NCBI GenBank assembly: GCA_017940605.1 | Contig: JAGAYF010000035.1 | Span: 1-42,878 of the forward strand | Length of the DNA: 42,878 nucleotides | Source: Bacteroidaceae bacterium | GTDB lineage: Bacteria; Bacteroidota; Bacteroidia; Bacteroidales; Bacteroidaceae | Direction of reading: 5' to 3' | In this document: one piece after another, positions 34,121-42,878 of the stretch | Layout of the letters: every line of letters starts with the position of its first letter | Numbering within the stretch: the stretch's first letter is position 1 | Program-made: the position numbers and the translations under genes | The notes under the pieces: model-generated | The model's input: only the letters and a program-made list of their open reading frames with translations | Told to the model about the DNA's origin: nothing | Databases searched by the model: none

Positions 34121-35445
34121 TGAGAACTTCCCTATACATATTTATAACAGTCCTGTCCCTCAGCCTGGCCGCCCCCACAAGGGCCACCGCCCAGGCCACG
34201 GCCACGGCGCGCCAGGAGATACTGGCCAACCCCAACCTGTCGGGCGGAAACCCCGCCGTGTACCCCGAACCCACCGGCGTGACCTACACCAGGCCCCCGC
34301 GCGGATACAAGCCCTGCTACCTCAGCGCCTACATACGCCACGGGTCGCGCTTCCACTGGGACACCCACGGATACAGCCGCCCCCACCAAACGCTGCAGAA
34401 AGCCCACGACGCGGACAAGCTGACCCCGCTGGGCCAGCACGTCTACGGCATCGTGGACTCCCTGACCCGCGCAGCCGACCGCCGCATTGGCGAACTGACC
34501 CAGATAGGGGCGCGGCAGCATCGCGGCATAGCGCAGCGCATGGTGAGGAACTTCCCCGAGATATTCCGCGCCGACGTGCGCGTCAGCGCACGCTCCTCCA
34601 CGGCCGTGCGCTGCGCCCTGTCCATGCTCAACGAGTGCTGGACCATCGAGGGCCTGTGCCCAAAGGCTGTCATCAGGTGCAACGCCTCGGAGCACGACAT
34701 GTCCTACATCAACTACGAAGAGCCCAGGATGAAGGCCTACAGGAAGCGGCCCGAGTCCAGGCAGGCCTTTGACGACGCCTACCACCGCCTGCTGCAGGCC
34801 GACCGCCTCATGGGCGCGCTGTTCAACGACACGGCCTACGTGGCCCACCACGTCAAGAAGGACCAGCTGTTCATGGAGCTGTACAGCCTGGCCAACCACG
34901 TGCAGAACCACGATGTCTACCACGACGCGCGGGGACGCAACCCGCAGCTGGACCTCTTCCCCATCTTTACCGACGACGAGCTGTACGACTGGGCCAAGTT
35001 CATCAACTACTACAACTACCTGACCCACGGATACAACACCCAGACCCTGGACAAGGCCCCCCTGACCCGCGCCAGCCTGCTGCGCAACATCATACTCACG
35101 GCCGACACCTGCCTGGCCTCAGGCCGCAGGAACGTCACCCTGCGCTTCGGCCACGACATGGTGCTCATGCCGCTGGCCTGCCTGATGCACCTGGGCAACT
35201 GCGCCGCGCACGCCGACAGCCCCGAGGAACTCATCACCGAGTGGCGCAACTACAACATATTTCCCATGGCAGGCAACATACAGCTGGTCTTCTACCGCAA
35301 GAAGAACGCCCCCACGCTGGTGAAGGTCATGCTCAACGAGCGCGAGCAGACGCTTCCGCTGCACAGCGACACCGCTCCCTACTACCCGTGGCACGAGGTG
35401 AGGGCCTACTACATGGGCCTGCTGGAGCAGGCCGACACGGAATAG
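34117..35445 (+). CDS. Histidine acid phosphatase, phytase/MINPP-like (copy 3)
   Basis: A 442-residue exported protein (signal peptide about 1-27, LYIFITVLSLSLAAPTRATAQ region). Catalytic RHGSR at 74-78 (His75) and FGHD with His346-Asp347. Shares ARQEILANPNLSGGNPAVYP with copy 1 (ARQEIDANPQLSGGN) at the N-terminus, but the C-terminal 84-base patch is identical to copy 2, so the gene looks like a mosaic of its sisters. Likely substrate inositol phosphates or other phosphomonoesters (inference). A terminator-like hairpin follows at 35522. Confidence 0.88.
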   Translation: MMRTSLYIFITVLSLSLAAPTRATAQATATARQEILANPNLSGGNPAVYPEPTGVTYTRPPRGYKPCYLSAYIRHGSRFHWDTHGYSRPHQTLQKAHDADKLTPLGQHVYGIVDSLTRAADRRIGELTQIGARQHRGIAQRMVRNFPEIFRADVRVSARSSTAVRCALSMLNECWTIEGLCPKAVIRCNASEHDMSYINYEEPRMKAYRKRPESRQAFDDAYHRLLQADRLMGALFNDTAYVAHHVKKDQLFMELYSLANHVQNHDVYHDARGRNPQLDLFPIFTDDELYDWAKFINYYNYLTHGYNTQTLDKAPLTRASLLRNIILTADTCLASGRRNVTLRFGHDMVLMPLACLMHLGNCAAHADSPEELITEWRNYNIFPMAGNIQLVFYRKKNAPTLVKVMLNEREQTLPLHSDTAPYYPWHEVRAYYMGLLEQADTE

Positions 35446-35521
35446 GCCGCGGCAGGCACTGCGCCGCACCGACGGCCGTCGGCCATCCAGGCCATACAGG
35501 ACGGACAGGTCCTGCAAGCTG

Positions 35522-35551
35522 CCTCCCCCCTGACGCAGGGGGAGGTTTTTT
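35522..35551 (+). terminator. Rho-independent terminator after the phosphatase genes
   Basis: CCTCCCCC (35522-35529) pairs with GGGGGAGG (35538-35545), followed by TTTTTT (35546-35551). Confidence 0.85.
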
Positions 35552-35795
35552 CGGCCTGTCGGCCCGTTGCCCGCTTTTGCGCCCCGCACGCCCACGCCCC
35601 GGGCCGCGCCCTCGTTTTTTCGGGCCGCCCAGGGACACTCCCCGCGCCCCGTCGGGCCAGCCCCCCGCGCCGCAGCGCAGGAAGGGCATGCCCCACACCG
35701 CCCCACTCACTGAAACGGCACGCAACCGAGGCCATCAGGCCTAAGAAATAGAGAGGAAACGCATTTTTTCTTTTGTATTTTCCTTATTTATCAAT
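35552..35795. other. Intergenic, GC-rich then A+T-rich, no gene seen
   Basis: Bases 35552-35740 are GC-rich like 937-1107; 35741-35795 are A+T-rich and lead into the 85-bp repeats. No protein motif seen. Confidence 0.5.
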
Positions 35796-36142
35796 AACCA
35801 CTGGTAAGTTACTTGCACTTGGCACGGCCGTGCAGCCAAACTTTATTTGCCTGCACTTGCCCTTCTCTCATTTTATCCGTAACTTTGGATAAGTTACTCG
35901 CATTCGGCACAGCCGTGCAGCCAAACTTTATTTGCCTGCACTTGCTCTGCTCTCATTTTATTCGTAACTTTGGATAAGTTACTCGCATTCGGCACAGCCG
36001 TGCAGCCAAACTTTGTTTGCCCGTACTTGCTTTGCTCTCATTTTATTCGTAACTTTGGATAAGTTACTTGCATTCGGCAAAGCCGTGCGTCCAAACTTTG
36101 TTTGCCCGTACTTGCTTTGCTCTCATTTTATTCGTAACTTTG
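35796..36142 (+). repeat. Four 85-bp promoter-bearing tandem repeats (locus B)
   Basis: TAACTTTG boxes at 35880, 35965, 36050 and 36135 are exactly 85 bases apart. Each unit has a GGCACAGCCGTGCAGCC-type block (a perfect palindrome GCACGGCCGTGC in the first unit), a ACTTGC block and CATTTTATTCGTAACTTTG. The units differ at a few bases. The same unit occurs at 1108-1284. Confidence 0.93.
36112..36142 (+). promoter_or_regulatory. Last of four tandem promoters of the hexuronate operon
   Basis: TTG (36112-36114), 20 bases, TAACTTTG (36135-36142), then ATG 36168. Three more identical-pattern promoters lie 85, 170 and 255 bases upstream. Confidence 0.75.
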
Positions 36143-36167
36143 CATCAAACTATTATGATTCCGAGAC

Positions 36168-37604
36168 ATGGACAACAAGAAAATGACTAATTTCAGATGG
36201 GTGATATGCACCCTGCTCTTTTTCGCCACGACAGTCAACTACCTGGACCGACAGGTTCTCTCGCTGACGTGGGATGAGTTCATCAAGCCCGAGTTTCACT
36301 GGGACGAGGTGGACTATGCCAACATAACGGGCGTGTTTGCCATCGTGTATGCCCTGGCACAGTTGTTTGCGGGGCGCGTGGTGGACCGCCTGGGCACCAA
36401 GCGCGGCTATGCCGTGGCCATCAGCGTGTGGTCGGCGGGCGCGTGCCTCCATGCCCTGTGCGGGCTGGCCACGGAATGGTACGTGGGAGCTTCGTCGCGG
36501 CTGGAGCTGGTGCAGGCCGCGGGCGACGTGGCCGTGATGATATCGACCTTCAGCGTCTATGCGTTCATCCTGGCCCGCTGCGTGCTGGCACTGGGCGAGG
36601 GAGGCAATTTTCCGGCCGCCATCAAGGCCACTGCCGAATACTTTCCCAAGAAGGACAGGGCGTTTGCCACGGCCATATTCAACTCGGGCTCGTCCATCGG
36701 GGCGCTGGTAGCCCCGCTGAGCGTGCCGGTGCTGGCCGCCCGCTACGGCTGGGAACTGGCGTTCCTCATCATCGGTTCGCTGGGCTTTGTGTGGATGGGC
36801 ATCTGGGTGTTTGCCTACAAGCGGCCGCAGGACAACCCGCTCGTCAACGCCAAGGAGCTGGAATACATTGAGCAGGACAGGGTGAGCGACGCCGCGTTTG
36901 ACACGCAGGCCGACGCGCTCGATGCCGCCGACGGGAAGGCCGGATTCCTGCACTTCTTCAGGTTTCGCCAGACGTGGGCATTTGCCCTGGGACGCTTCCT
37001 GACCGACGGCGTGTGGTGGTTCTTCCTGTTCTGGACACCGTCGTACCTGAACACTCAGTTTGGCATCAAGACCTCCGACCCGCTGGGCATGGCCCTCATC
37101 TTTACGCTGTACCTCATATCGATGCTCTCCATCCTGGGCGGCAAGCTGCCCGCCATCTTCATGGAGCGCACGGGGCGTGACCCCTACTCCTGCCGCACGC
37201 GCGCCATGCTCATCTATGCCTTCATACCGCTGGTGGTCCTGTTGGCACAGCCACTGGGCACGATTTCGCCGTGGTTTCCCGTGATATGCATTGGGCTGGG
37301 CTGTGCGGCACACCAGTCGTGGTCGGCCAACATGTACACCATCGGCACTGACATGTTTCCCAAGCACGCATCGGCCACCATCACGGGCATTTGCGGCATG
37401 GCGGCGGGGCTGAGCTCGTTCATATTCCAGCAGGTGGCAGGCCGGCTGTTCGTCTATGCAGGCGACACGGGGCTGAGCTTCCTGGGATTTGAGGGCAAGC
37501 CGGCCGGCTACTTCATCATCTTCTGCGTGTGCGCCGTGGCCTACCTGGTGGGCTGGGTGGTCATGAAGAGCCTTGTGCCCAAGTACAAACTGGTAAACAT
37601 ATGA
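36168..37604 (+). CDS. exuT: MFS hexuronate transporter
   Basis: A 478-residue protein with about twelve hydrophobic segments, of the anion:cation symporter branch of the major facilitator superfamily (ExuT/GudP type). NYLDRQVLSLTWDEF, GRVVDRLGTKRGYAVAISVW and EGGNFPAAIKATAEYFPKKD are characteristic of the group. Likely role: import of glucuronate/galacturonate by proton symport. It is the first gene of a six-gene operon whose other members degrade hexuronates, which supports the substrate. A loop at about 225-255 is longer than in E. coli ExuT. Confidence 0.9.
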   Translation: MDNKKMTNFRWVICTLLFFATTVNYLDRQVLSLTWDEFIKPEFHWDEVDYANITGVFAIVYALAQLFAGRVVDRLGTKRGYAVAISVWSAGACLHALCGLATEWYVGASSRLELVQAAGDVAVMISTFSVYAFILARCVLALGEGGNFPAAIKATAEYFPKKDRAFATAIFNSGSSIGALVAPLSVPVLAARYGWELAFLIIGSLGFVWMGIWVFAYKRPQDNPLVNAKELEYIEQDRVSDAAFDTQADALDAADGKAGFLHFFRFRQTWAFALGRFLTDGVWWFFLFWTPSYLNTQFGIKTSDPLGMALIFTLYLISMLSILGGKLPAIFMERTGRDPYSCRTRAMLIYAFIPLVVLLAQPLGTISPWFPVICIGLGCAAHQSWSANMYTIGTDMFPKHASATITGICGMAAGLSSFIFQQVAGRLFVYAGDTGLSFLGFEGKPAGYFIIFCVCAVAYLVGWVVMKSLVPKYKLVNI

Positions 37605-37608
37605 CCCC

Positions 37609-39021
37609 ATGAGCAACGTCAAACCCTTCATGGACGAGGACTTCCTCCTCCAGACCGACACCGCACGCAGGCTGTACCACGGCCACGCCGAGCACCTGCC
37701 CATCATTGACTACCACTGCCACCTGAGTCCGCAGATGATAGCCGAGGACCATCGGTTCCGCTCCATCACGGAGCTGTGGCTGGGCGGCGACCACTACAAG
37801 TGGCGGGCCATGCGCGCCAACGGCATTGACGAAAGGTACATTACGGGCGATGCCGACGACTGGGAGAAATTCCGGAAATGGGCCGAGACCATCCCCTACA
37901 CGCTGCGCAACCCCCTGTACCACTGGACGCACCTGGAACTGCGGACGGCCTTTGGCATCAACGAGGTGCTGAACCCCGACACGGCGCGGCACATCTACGA
38001 CCAGTGCAACGCCATGCTCGCCGACGGGGCATTCTCGGCCCGCAGCCTCATGCTGAGGTACAAAGTGGAAGCCGTGTGCACGACCGACGACCCCGTGGAC
38101 TCACTGGAACACCACCAGGCCGTCAGGCAGAGCGCATTCGGCGTGAAGGTCCTGCCCGCGTGGCGGCCCGACAAGGCCATGGCGGTGGAGAACCCCACGG
38201 CGTACCGCCAATACCTGGAGCGGCTGTCGGAAGTGAGCGGCGTGGCCATCGCAGGCTATGCCGACCTCATCGACGCATTGCAGGTGCGCCACGATTACTT
38301 CGCAACGCAGGGCTGCCGCCTGGCCGACCACGGGCTGAACGCCTTTCCCTGGAGGGAATGCACGGAACGGGAGGCCCACAGCCTCTTTGCCCGCGTCCTG
38401 GACGGCGCAACCCTTGGCAATGAGGACGTTGAGAAGCTACAGACATCGCTGCTGCTCGACCTGGCACGCATGAACGCCCGGAAGGGATGGGTGCAGCAGT
38501 TCCACTTCGGCGCACAGCGCAACAACAACACGCGAATGTTCCGCCAGATAGGGCCCGACACCGGATTTGACTCCATAGCCGACGCCCGCTGCGCCGCCCC
38601 CATGGCCCGCTTCCTGGATGCGCTCGACGCTTCGGGCCAGCTGGCCAAGACGATACTGTACAACCTGAATCCGGCCGACAACGCCGTCGTCGCCACCATG
38701 ATTGGCAACTTCCAGGACGGCAGCACGCCCGGCAAGATGCAGTGGGGCGCAGGCTGGTGGTTCAACGACCAGCTGGACGGCATGGCACAGCAGCTCAACC
38801 AACTGTCGCTGCAGGGACTGCTGAGCCGATTCGTGGGCATGCTCACCGACTCGCGCTCCTTCCTGTCCTACCCGCGCCACGAATACTTCCGCCGCCTGCT
38901 GTGCAACCTGATCGGGCGCGACGTGGAGGACGGCCTCCTGCCCGAGAGCGAGTGGCCGCGCATGGCGCAGATGGTCGAGGACATCTGTTACAACAACGCA
39001 AAACAATATTTCAACTTCTGA
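37609..39021 (+). CDS. uxaC: Glucuronate isomerase UxaC
   Basis: A 470-residue enzyme that converts D-glucuronate to D-fructuronate and D-galacturonate to D-tagaturonate, of the amidohydrolase-fold superfamily. The N-terminal IDYHCHLSP motif (His36, His38) is the family metal-binding pair; LWLGGDHYKWRAMRANG and CTTDDPVDSLEHH are conserved segments. Length is as expected. It starts four bases after the transporter stop. Confidence 0.96.
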   Translation: MSNVKPFMDEDFLLQTDTARRLYHGHAEHLPIIDYHCHLSPQMIAEDHRFRSITELWLGGDHYKWRAMRANGIDERYITGDADDWEKFRKWAETIPYTLRNPLYHWTHLELRTAFGINEVLNPDTARHIYDQCNAMLADGAFSARSLMLRYKVEAVCTTDDPVDSLEHHQAVRQSAFGVKVLPAWRPDKAMAVENPTAYRQYLERLSEVSGVAIAGYADLIDALQVRHDYFATQGCRLADHGLNAFPWRECTEREAHSLFARVLDGATLGNEDVEKLQTSLLLDLARMNARKGWVQQFHFGAQRNNNTRMFRQIGPDTGFDSIADARCAAPMARFLDALDASGQLAKTILYNLNPADNAVVATMIGNFQDGSTPGKMQWGAGWWFNDQLDGMAQQLNQLSLQGLLSRFVGMLTDSRSFLSYPRHEYFRRLLCNLIGRDVEDGLLPESEWPRMAQMVEDICYNNAKQYFNF

Positions 39022-39027
39022 CACAAA

Positions 39028-40272
39028 ATGGAAAGGACCTGGAGATGGTTCGGCAAGAACGACAAGATAACGCTCGCCATGCTGCGGCAGATAGGCGTGC
39101 AGGGCATCGTGACCGCGCTCCACGACGTGCCGCTGGGCCAGGTGTGGCCGCGCGACAGGATACGTGAGCTCAGGGAATGCATCGAGAGCCACGGAATGCG
39201 GTGGAGCGTGGTGGAATCGCTGCCCGTCACGGAGACCATCAAGTACGGCGGCGCAGACCGCGACCGCCAGATAGAGGTGTACAAGGAGAGCCTGCGCAAC
39301 CTGGCAGCCGAGGGCATACACACCGTGTGCTACAACTTCATGCCCGTGCTGGACTGGGCGCGCACCGACCTGAGCCACCCCAACCCCAACGGCACGACCA
39401 ACCTGTACTTCAGCCACGCCGAGTTTGCCTACTTCGACATCCACATCCTCAAGCGCGGGGGGGCTGCGGCCGACTGGGCCGCCCAGGGCTCATCCATGGG
39501 GCGCGACATCCTGGACGAGGTGGACAGGCTAAGGAAAGGGATGACGGCCGAGGGCGAGCACCAGCTGGTGGAGAACATCATCGTCAAGACGCAGGGATTC
39601 GTGAGCGGCAACATCAGGGAGGACGACGAGCGTCCCGTGGATCTGTTCCGCCAGCTTCTCAGCCTGTACGACGGCATGACCCAGGAGCGGCTGCGCGAGA
39701 ACATGCACTACTTCCTGCAAGCCATCATGCCCACCTGCCGGGAATGCGGCATGTACATGTGCGTCCACCCCGACGACCCGCCGTTCCCCATCCTGGGCCT
39801 GCCGCGCATCGTCACCTGCGACGAAGACATTGACTGGCTGCTCCGCGCGGTGGACGACCCCCACAACGGCATCACCTTCTGCGCCGGCAGCCTGTCGGCA
39901 GGCACTCACAACGACGTGACCGCGCTGGCCCGCAAGTACGCCGACCGCACCTGGTTCATCCACCTGCGGTCGTGCCACGTCTTCCCCAACGGCGACTTCA
40001 CCGAGGCTTCCCACCTGGGCGGCCGCGCCGACATCATTGAGCTGGCCCGCATCTTTGAGCAGGCCAACCCGCGGCTGCCCATGCGCGTCGACCACGGAAT
40101 GACCATGCTGGGCGACGAAGCGCGGGGCTACAACGCCGGCTACTCCTTCCTGGGCCGCATGTTCGCCATGGGACAGGTGCAGGGCATCCTGGCCACCGTG
40201 GACCGCGAACTGGGCATCCCCTACGTGCAGCCCGGATTCCATGAAACCGAAAACCAACACAAGACACTATGA
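39028..40272 (+). CDS. uxuA: Mannonate dehydratase UxuA
   Basis: A 414-residue enzyme that dehydrates D-mannonate to 2-keto-3-deoxygluconate. Opening ERTWRWFGKNDKITLAMLRQ and ALHDVPLGQVW, then CYNFMPVLDWARTDL, FCAGSLSAGTHND, FIHLRSCHVF and MRVDHGMTMLGD carry the conserved metal-binding Cys/His/Asp residues. Slightly longer than E. coli UxuA. Overlaps the next gene by four bases. Confidence 0.96.
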   Translation: MERTWRWFGKNDKITLAMLRQIGVQGIVTALHDVPLGQVWPRDRIRELRECIESHGMRWSVVESLPVTETIKYGGADRDRQIEVYKESLRNLAAEGIHTVCYNFMPVLDWARTDLSHPNPNGTTNLYFSHAEFAYFDIHILKRGGAAADWAAQGSSMGRDILDEVDRLRKGMTAEGEHQLVENIIVKTQGFVSGNIREDDERPVDLFRQLLSLYDGMTQERLRENMHYFLQAIMPTCRECGMYMCVHPDDPPFPILGLPRIVTCDEDIDWLLRAVDDPHNGITFCAGSLSAGTHNDVTALARKYADRTWFIHLRSCHVFPNGDFTEASHLGGRADIIELARIFEQANPRLPMRVDHGMTMLGDEARGYNAGYSFLGRMFAMGQVQGILATVDRELGIPYVQPGFHETENQHKTL

Positions 40273-41081
40273 ACGAACTATTCAACATAACCGACAAGGT
40301 CGTCGCCATCACGGGCGGATACGGCGTGCTGGGCACGGCCATCGGCCAATACCTGGCCCAAAACGGGGCTACCGTCATCCTGCTCGGGCGCAACGCCCAG
40401 GCCGGCGCTGAGCGCGTGGCTGACATACAGGCCCGGGGCGGCAGGGCCGACTTCTTCCAGGCCGACGTGCTAGACCAGGCTGCCGTGGAACAGAGCGTAG
40501 CCGACATCGTGGCCCGCTACGGCCGCGTGGATGCACTGCTCAACGCCGCCGGCGGCAACATGGCCGGTGCCACCATAGGCCCTGACCAGACCATCTTCGA
40601 CCTGAAGCCCGAGGACTTCCGCAAAGTGCTCGACCTCAACCTTACGGGGACCGTCATCCCCACCCAGGCATTCCTGAAGCCCATGGCCGGGCGCGGCAAG
40701 GGCTGCATCGTCAACTTTACCTCCATGGCCGCCTTCCGCCCGCTGACCCGCGTCTGCGGCTACGGGGCAGCCAAGGCCGGCATCACCAACTTCACCGCCT
40801 ACATGGCGGCCGAATGTGCCAGGAAGTTCGGCGACGGCATCCGCGTCAACGCCATTGCGCCCGGCTTCTTCATCACCAACCAAAACCGCGCCCTGCTGAC
40901 CCACCCCGACGGCAGCTACACCCAGCGCGGACAGGACGTCATACGCCAGACCCCCTTCGGCCGCATGGGCCAGCCCGAGGAACTGTGCGGCACGGTCCAC
41001 TACCTCATCAGCGACGCCTCCAGGTTCGTCACGGGCACGGTGGCCGTGGTCGACGGCGGCTTCAACGCATTTTCCATGTAA
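40269..41081 (+). CDS. SDR-family fructuronate reductase (D-mannonate oxidoreductase)
   Basis: A 270-residue short-chain dehydrogenase: nucleotide loop TGGYGVLGTAIG, NAAGG, and active-site YGAAKAG (Tyr-Lys pair), plus IRVNAIAPGFFIT. It replaces the polyol-dehydrogenase type UxuB of enterobacteria; in Bacteroidota an SDR at this position reduces D-fructuronate to D-mannonate. The function follows from its place between uxuA and kdgK. Cofactor preference cannot be read with certainty. Confidence 0.9.
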   Translation: MNELFNITDKVVAITGGYGVLGTAIGQYLAQNGATVILLGRNAQAGAERVADIQARGGRADFFQADVLDQAAVEQSVADIVARYGRVDALLNAAGGNMAGATIGPDQTIFDLKPEDFRKVLDLNLTGTVIPTQAFLKPMAGRGKGCIVNFTSMAAFRPLTRVCGYGAAKAGITNFTAYMAAECARKFGDGIRVNAIAPGFFITNQNRALLTHPDGSYTQRGQDVIRQTPFGRMGQPEELCGTVHYLISDASRFVTGTVAVVDGGFNAFSM

Positions 41082-41097
41082 CCCAAATACCATTCCT

Positions 41098-42117
41098 ATG
41101 AAGATTATCACAATGGGTGAGCTCATGCTGCGGCTTTCGCCGCCGGGCCGCCTGCGCTTCGTCCAGGCCGACAGCTTCGACGCCGTGTACGGCGGCGGCG
41201 AGGCCAACGTAGCCGTCAGCTGCGCCAACTACGGCCACGATGCCTACTTCGTAACCAAGCTGCCCAGCCACGAGGTGGGCCAGGCCGCCGTCAACGCCCT
41301 GCGCCGCTACGGCGTGCGCACCGACCACATAGCGCGCGGCGGCGACCGCGTGGGCATCTACTACCTGGAGTCGGGCTCAGCCATGCGCCCCAGCAAGGTC
41401 ATCTACGACCGCACCCACTCAGCCATGGCCGAAGCAGACCCCGAGGACTTCGACTTCGACCTTATCATGCAGGGAGCCGACTGGTTTCACTGGTCGGGCA
41501 TCACACCGGCCATCTCCGACAAGGCCGCCCGCCTCACCCTCCTGGCCTGCCAGGCCGCACGGCGGCACGGCGTCACCGTGTCGGTCGACCTGAACTTCCG
41601 CAAGAAGCTGTGGACCAGCCAGAAGGCGCAGTCCGTCATGCGCCCCCTCATGCAGTACGTCCACGTGTGCATAGGCAACGAGGAAGACGCGCAGCTGTGC
41701 CTGGGATTCCAGCCCCAGGCCGACGTCACCAAGGGACAGACCGATGCCGAGGGCTACAAGGGCATCTTCCGGGCCATGCAGCAGGAGTTTAGCTTCCGCT
41801 ACGTCATCTCCACCCTGCGCGAATCCTTCTCGGCCAGCCACAACGGGTGGAAGGCCATGATATACGACGGCAGCGAGTTCTACGTGTCGCGCCGCTACGA
41901 CATCAGCCCCATCGTAGACCGCGTGGGCGGCGGCGACGCCTTCTCGGGCGGCATCATACACGGCCTGCTCACCAAGCAGACGCAGGCTGAGGCACTCGAG
42001 TTTGCCGTGGCGGCATCGGCCCTCAAGCACACCGTCAGCGGCGACTTCAACATGGTGACCGCCCAGGAGGTGGAGGCACTGGCCGGCGGCGACGGCAGCG
42101 GGCGCGTGCAACGATAA
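41098..42117 (+). CDS. kdgK: 2-keto-3-deoxygluconate kinase KdgK
   Basis: A 339-residue PfkB-family kinase phosphorylating 2-keto-3-deoxygluconate to KDPG. GELMLRLSPPGRLRF opens the protein, GGGEANVAVSCANYG is PfkB signature 1, and DRVGGGDAFSGGIIHG (about 274-290) is signature 2 with the catalytic Asp. The C-terminus has an extra Gly/Ser-rich tail. Starts 16 bases after the SDR gene. Confidence 0.93.
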   Translation: MKIITMGELMLRLSPPGRLRFVQADSFDAVYGGGEANVAVSCANYGHDAYFVTKLPSHEVGQAAVNALRRYGVRTDHIARGGDRVGIYYLESGSAMRPSKVIYDRTHSAMAEADPEDFDFDLIMQGADWFHWSGITPAISDKAARLTLLACQAARRHGVTVSVDLNFRKKLWTSQKAQSVMRPLMQYVHVCIGNEEDAQLCLGFQPQADVTKGQTDAEGYKGIFRAMQQEFSFRYVISTLRESFSASHNGWKAMIYDGSEFYVSRRYDISPIVDRVGGGDAFSGGIIHGLLTKQTQAEALEFAVAASALKHTVSGDFNMVTAQEVEALAGGDGSGRVQR

Positions 42118-42132
42118 AAAAAGAATGAATGT

Positions 42133-42804
42133 ATGGCAAGATTTGACAAGACAGCAGTATTCAGCAAGATGCAGGCCACGGGGCTCGTACCCGTCTTCTA
42201 CCACCCCGATGCCCAGGTGGCGTGCCGCGTGGTCAAGGCCTGCTACGACGGCGGCGTGCGCGCATTCGAGTTGACCAACCGTGGCGACTTTGCCCATGAG
42301 GTGTTCGCCCAGGTCATGCGCTTTGCAGCCACCGAGTGCCCCGAGCTGGCACTCGGCGTGGGCACGGTGGTCGACCCCGCCACGGCCGCGCTCTACATAC
42401 AGCAGGGCGCATGCTTCGTGGTAGGCCCGCTGTTCAACCCCGAGGTGGCCAAGGTGTGCAACCGCCGCCTCATTCCCTACTCGCCCGGCTGCGCCACGGC
42501 CACCGAGGTGGGCATGGCACAGGAAATGGGCTGCGACCTCACCAAGATATTCCCCGGCGACGTGTACGGCCCGCGCCTGGTCCAGGACATCATGGCCCCC
42601 ATGCCGTGGAGCAGGCTCATGGTGACCGGCGGCGTGGACCTGACGCAGGAAAGCCTGGCCTCGTGGATGCAGGCCGGCGCATTCTGCGTGGGCATGGGCT
42701 CCAAGCTCTTCCCCGCCAGCCTCATCCAGGCTGCCGACTGGGAGGGCATCAGCCGCCGATGCCGCGAAGCCCTGGACCACCTGGCCCAGGCACGCAGGCA
42801 ATAA
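42133..42804 (+). CDS. eda: KDPG/KHG aldolase Eda
   Basis: A 223-residue aldolase that cleaves 2-keto-3-deoxy-6-phosphogluconate to pyruvate and glyceraldehyde 3-phosphate. LVPVFYHPDAQVACRVVKAC, ELTNRGDF (equivalent to the catalytic Glu segment), GVGTVVDPA, SPGCATATEV and DLTKIFPGD with Schiff-base Lys138 are seen. It completes the pathway from hexuronate to central metabolism. No terminator is visible in the remaining 74 bases. Confidence 0.95.
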   Translation: MARFDKTAVFSKMQATGLVPVFYHPDAQVACRVVKACYDGGVRAFELTNRGDFAHEVFAQVMRFAATECPELALGVGTVVDPATAALYIQQGACFVVGPLFNPEVAKVCNRRLIPYSPGCATATEVGMAQEMGCDLTKIFPGDVYGPRLVQDIMAPMPWSRLMVTGGVDLTQESLASWMQAGAFCVGMGSKLFPASLIQAADWEGISRRCREALDHLAQARRQ

Positions 42805-42878
42805 GCCCCCACCCCTCCCCCGTGGCGGCACGGACGGCCGCCCGCGCCACCCGCCGCAGGACAAGGCGCAAAATGCCC

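Noticed and set aside
35796-36142. CRISPR array
   Set aside because: The repeats are 85 bases, directly abutting, with no spacers, and contain promoter boxes.
36153-37706. Minus-strand frame opposite the transporter
   Set aside because: Shadow frame with no motif; the plus-strand transporter is clear.

Overview
The window looks like a chromosome segment of a Bacteroidales bacterium, most likely of the Prevotellaceae. Promoters follow the Bacteroidota pattern (TTG/TTTG, about 19-20 bases, then TAnnTTTG). Lipoproteins begin with a signal peptide, Cys and an acidic Ser/Asp/Asn run, which is the Bacteroidota surface-export signal. Outer-membrane barrels, a TonB-dependent receptor with a carboxypeptidase-regulatory-like N-domain and a membrane-bound AraC-type regulator all fit. 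This placement is inferred from the sequence alone; no 16S gene is present.

Layout. (1) 1-936: the tail of a HAD hydrolase and trmO. (2) 1108-4132: two 85-bp promoter-bearing repeats, then a three-gene restriction-modification (R-M) operon: a Dam/DpnM-type methyltransferase with an extra C-terminal ADP-ribosyltransferase-like domain, a small PD-(D/E)XK endonuclease and a DpnA-like methyltransferase. (3) 4176-4523: divergent tRNA-Pro(CGG) and tRNA-Phe(GAA). (4) 4747-7866: a membrane AraC-type regulator, then barrel proteins, the first with three phased direct repeats upstream of its promoter. (5) 7879-24061: a long same-strand run of exported proteins, many sharing almost the same leader peptide. 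It includes a VanX-type D-Ala-D-Ala dipeptidase, GH3 N-acetylhexosaminidase, C26 amidase-like hydrolase, L,D-transpeptidase-like protein, S66 LD-carboxypeptidase, two HAD phosphatases, a leukocidin-like lipoprotein and a TonB receptor. I read this as an exported peptidoglycan-processing locus. (6) 24154-27959: a decayed PstI/BsuBI-like R-M system on the minus strand with a controller gene, between two inverted repeats that share a motif. (7) 28155-35445: rsfS, ftsH, cdsA and three tandem histidine-acid-phosphatase (phytase-like) genes. (8) 35796-42804: four more copies of the 85-bp promoter repeat and a complete hexuronate operon (transporter, uxaC, uxuA, SDR fructuronate reductase, kdgK, eda).

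The best candidates for something undescribed are the methyltransferase/ART-like fusion inside an R-M operon, the repeat family that places identical promoters in front of unrelated operons, and the lipoprotein locus combining peptidoglycan hydrolases with a leukocidin-like protein. None has been checked against a database.
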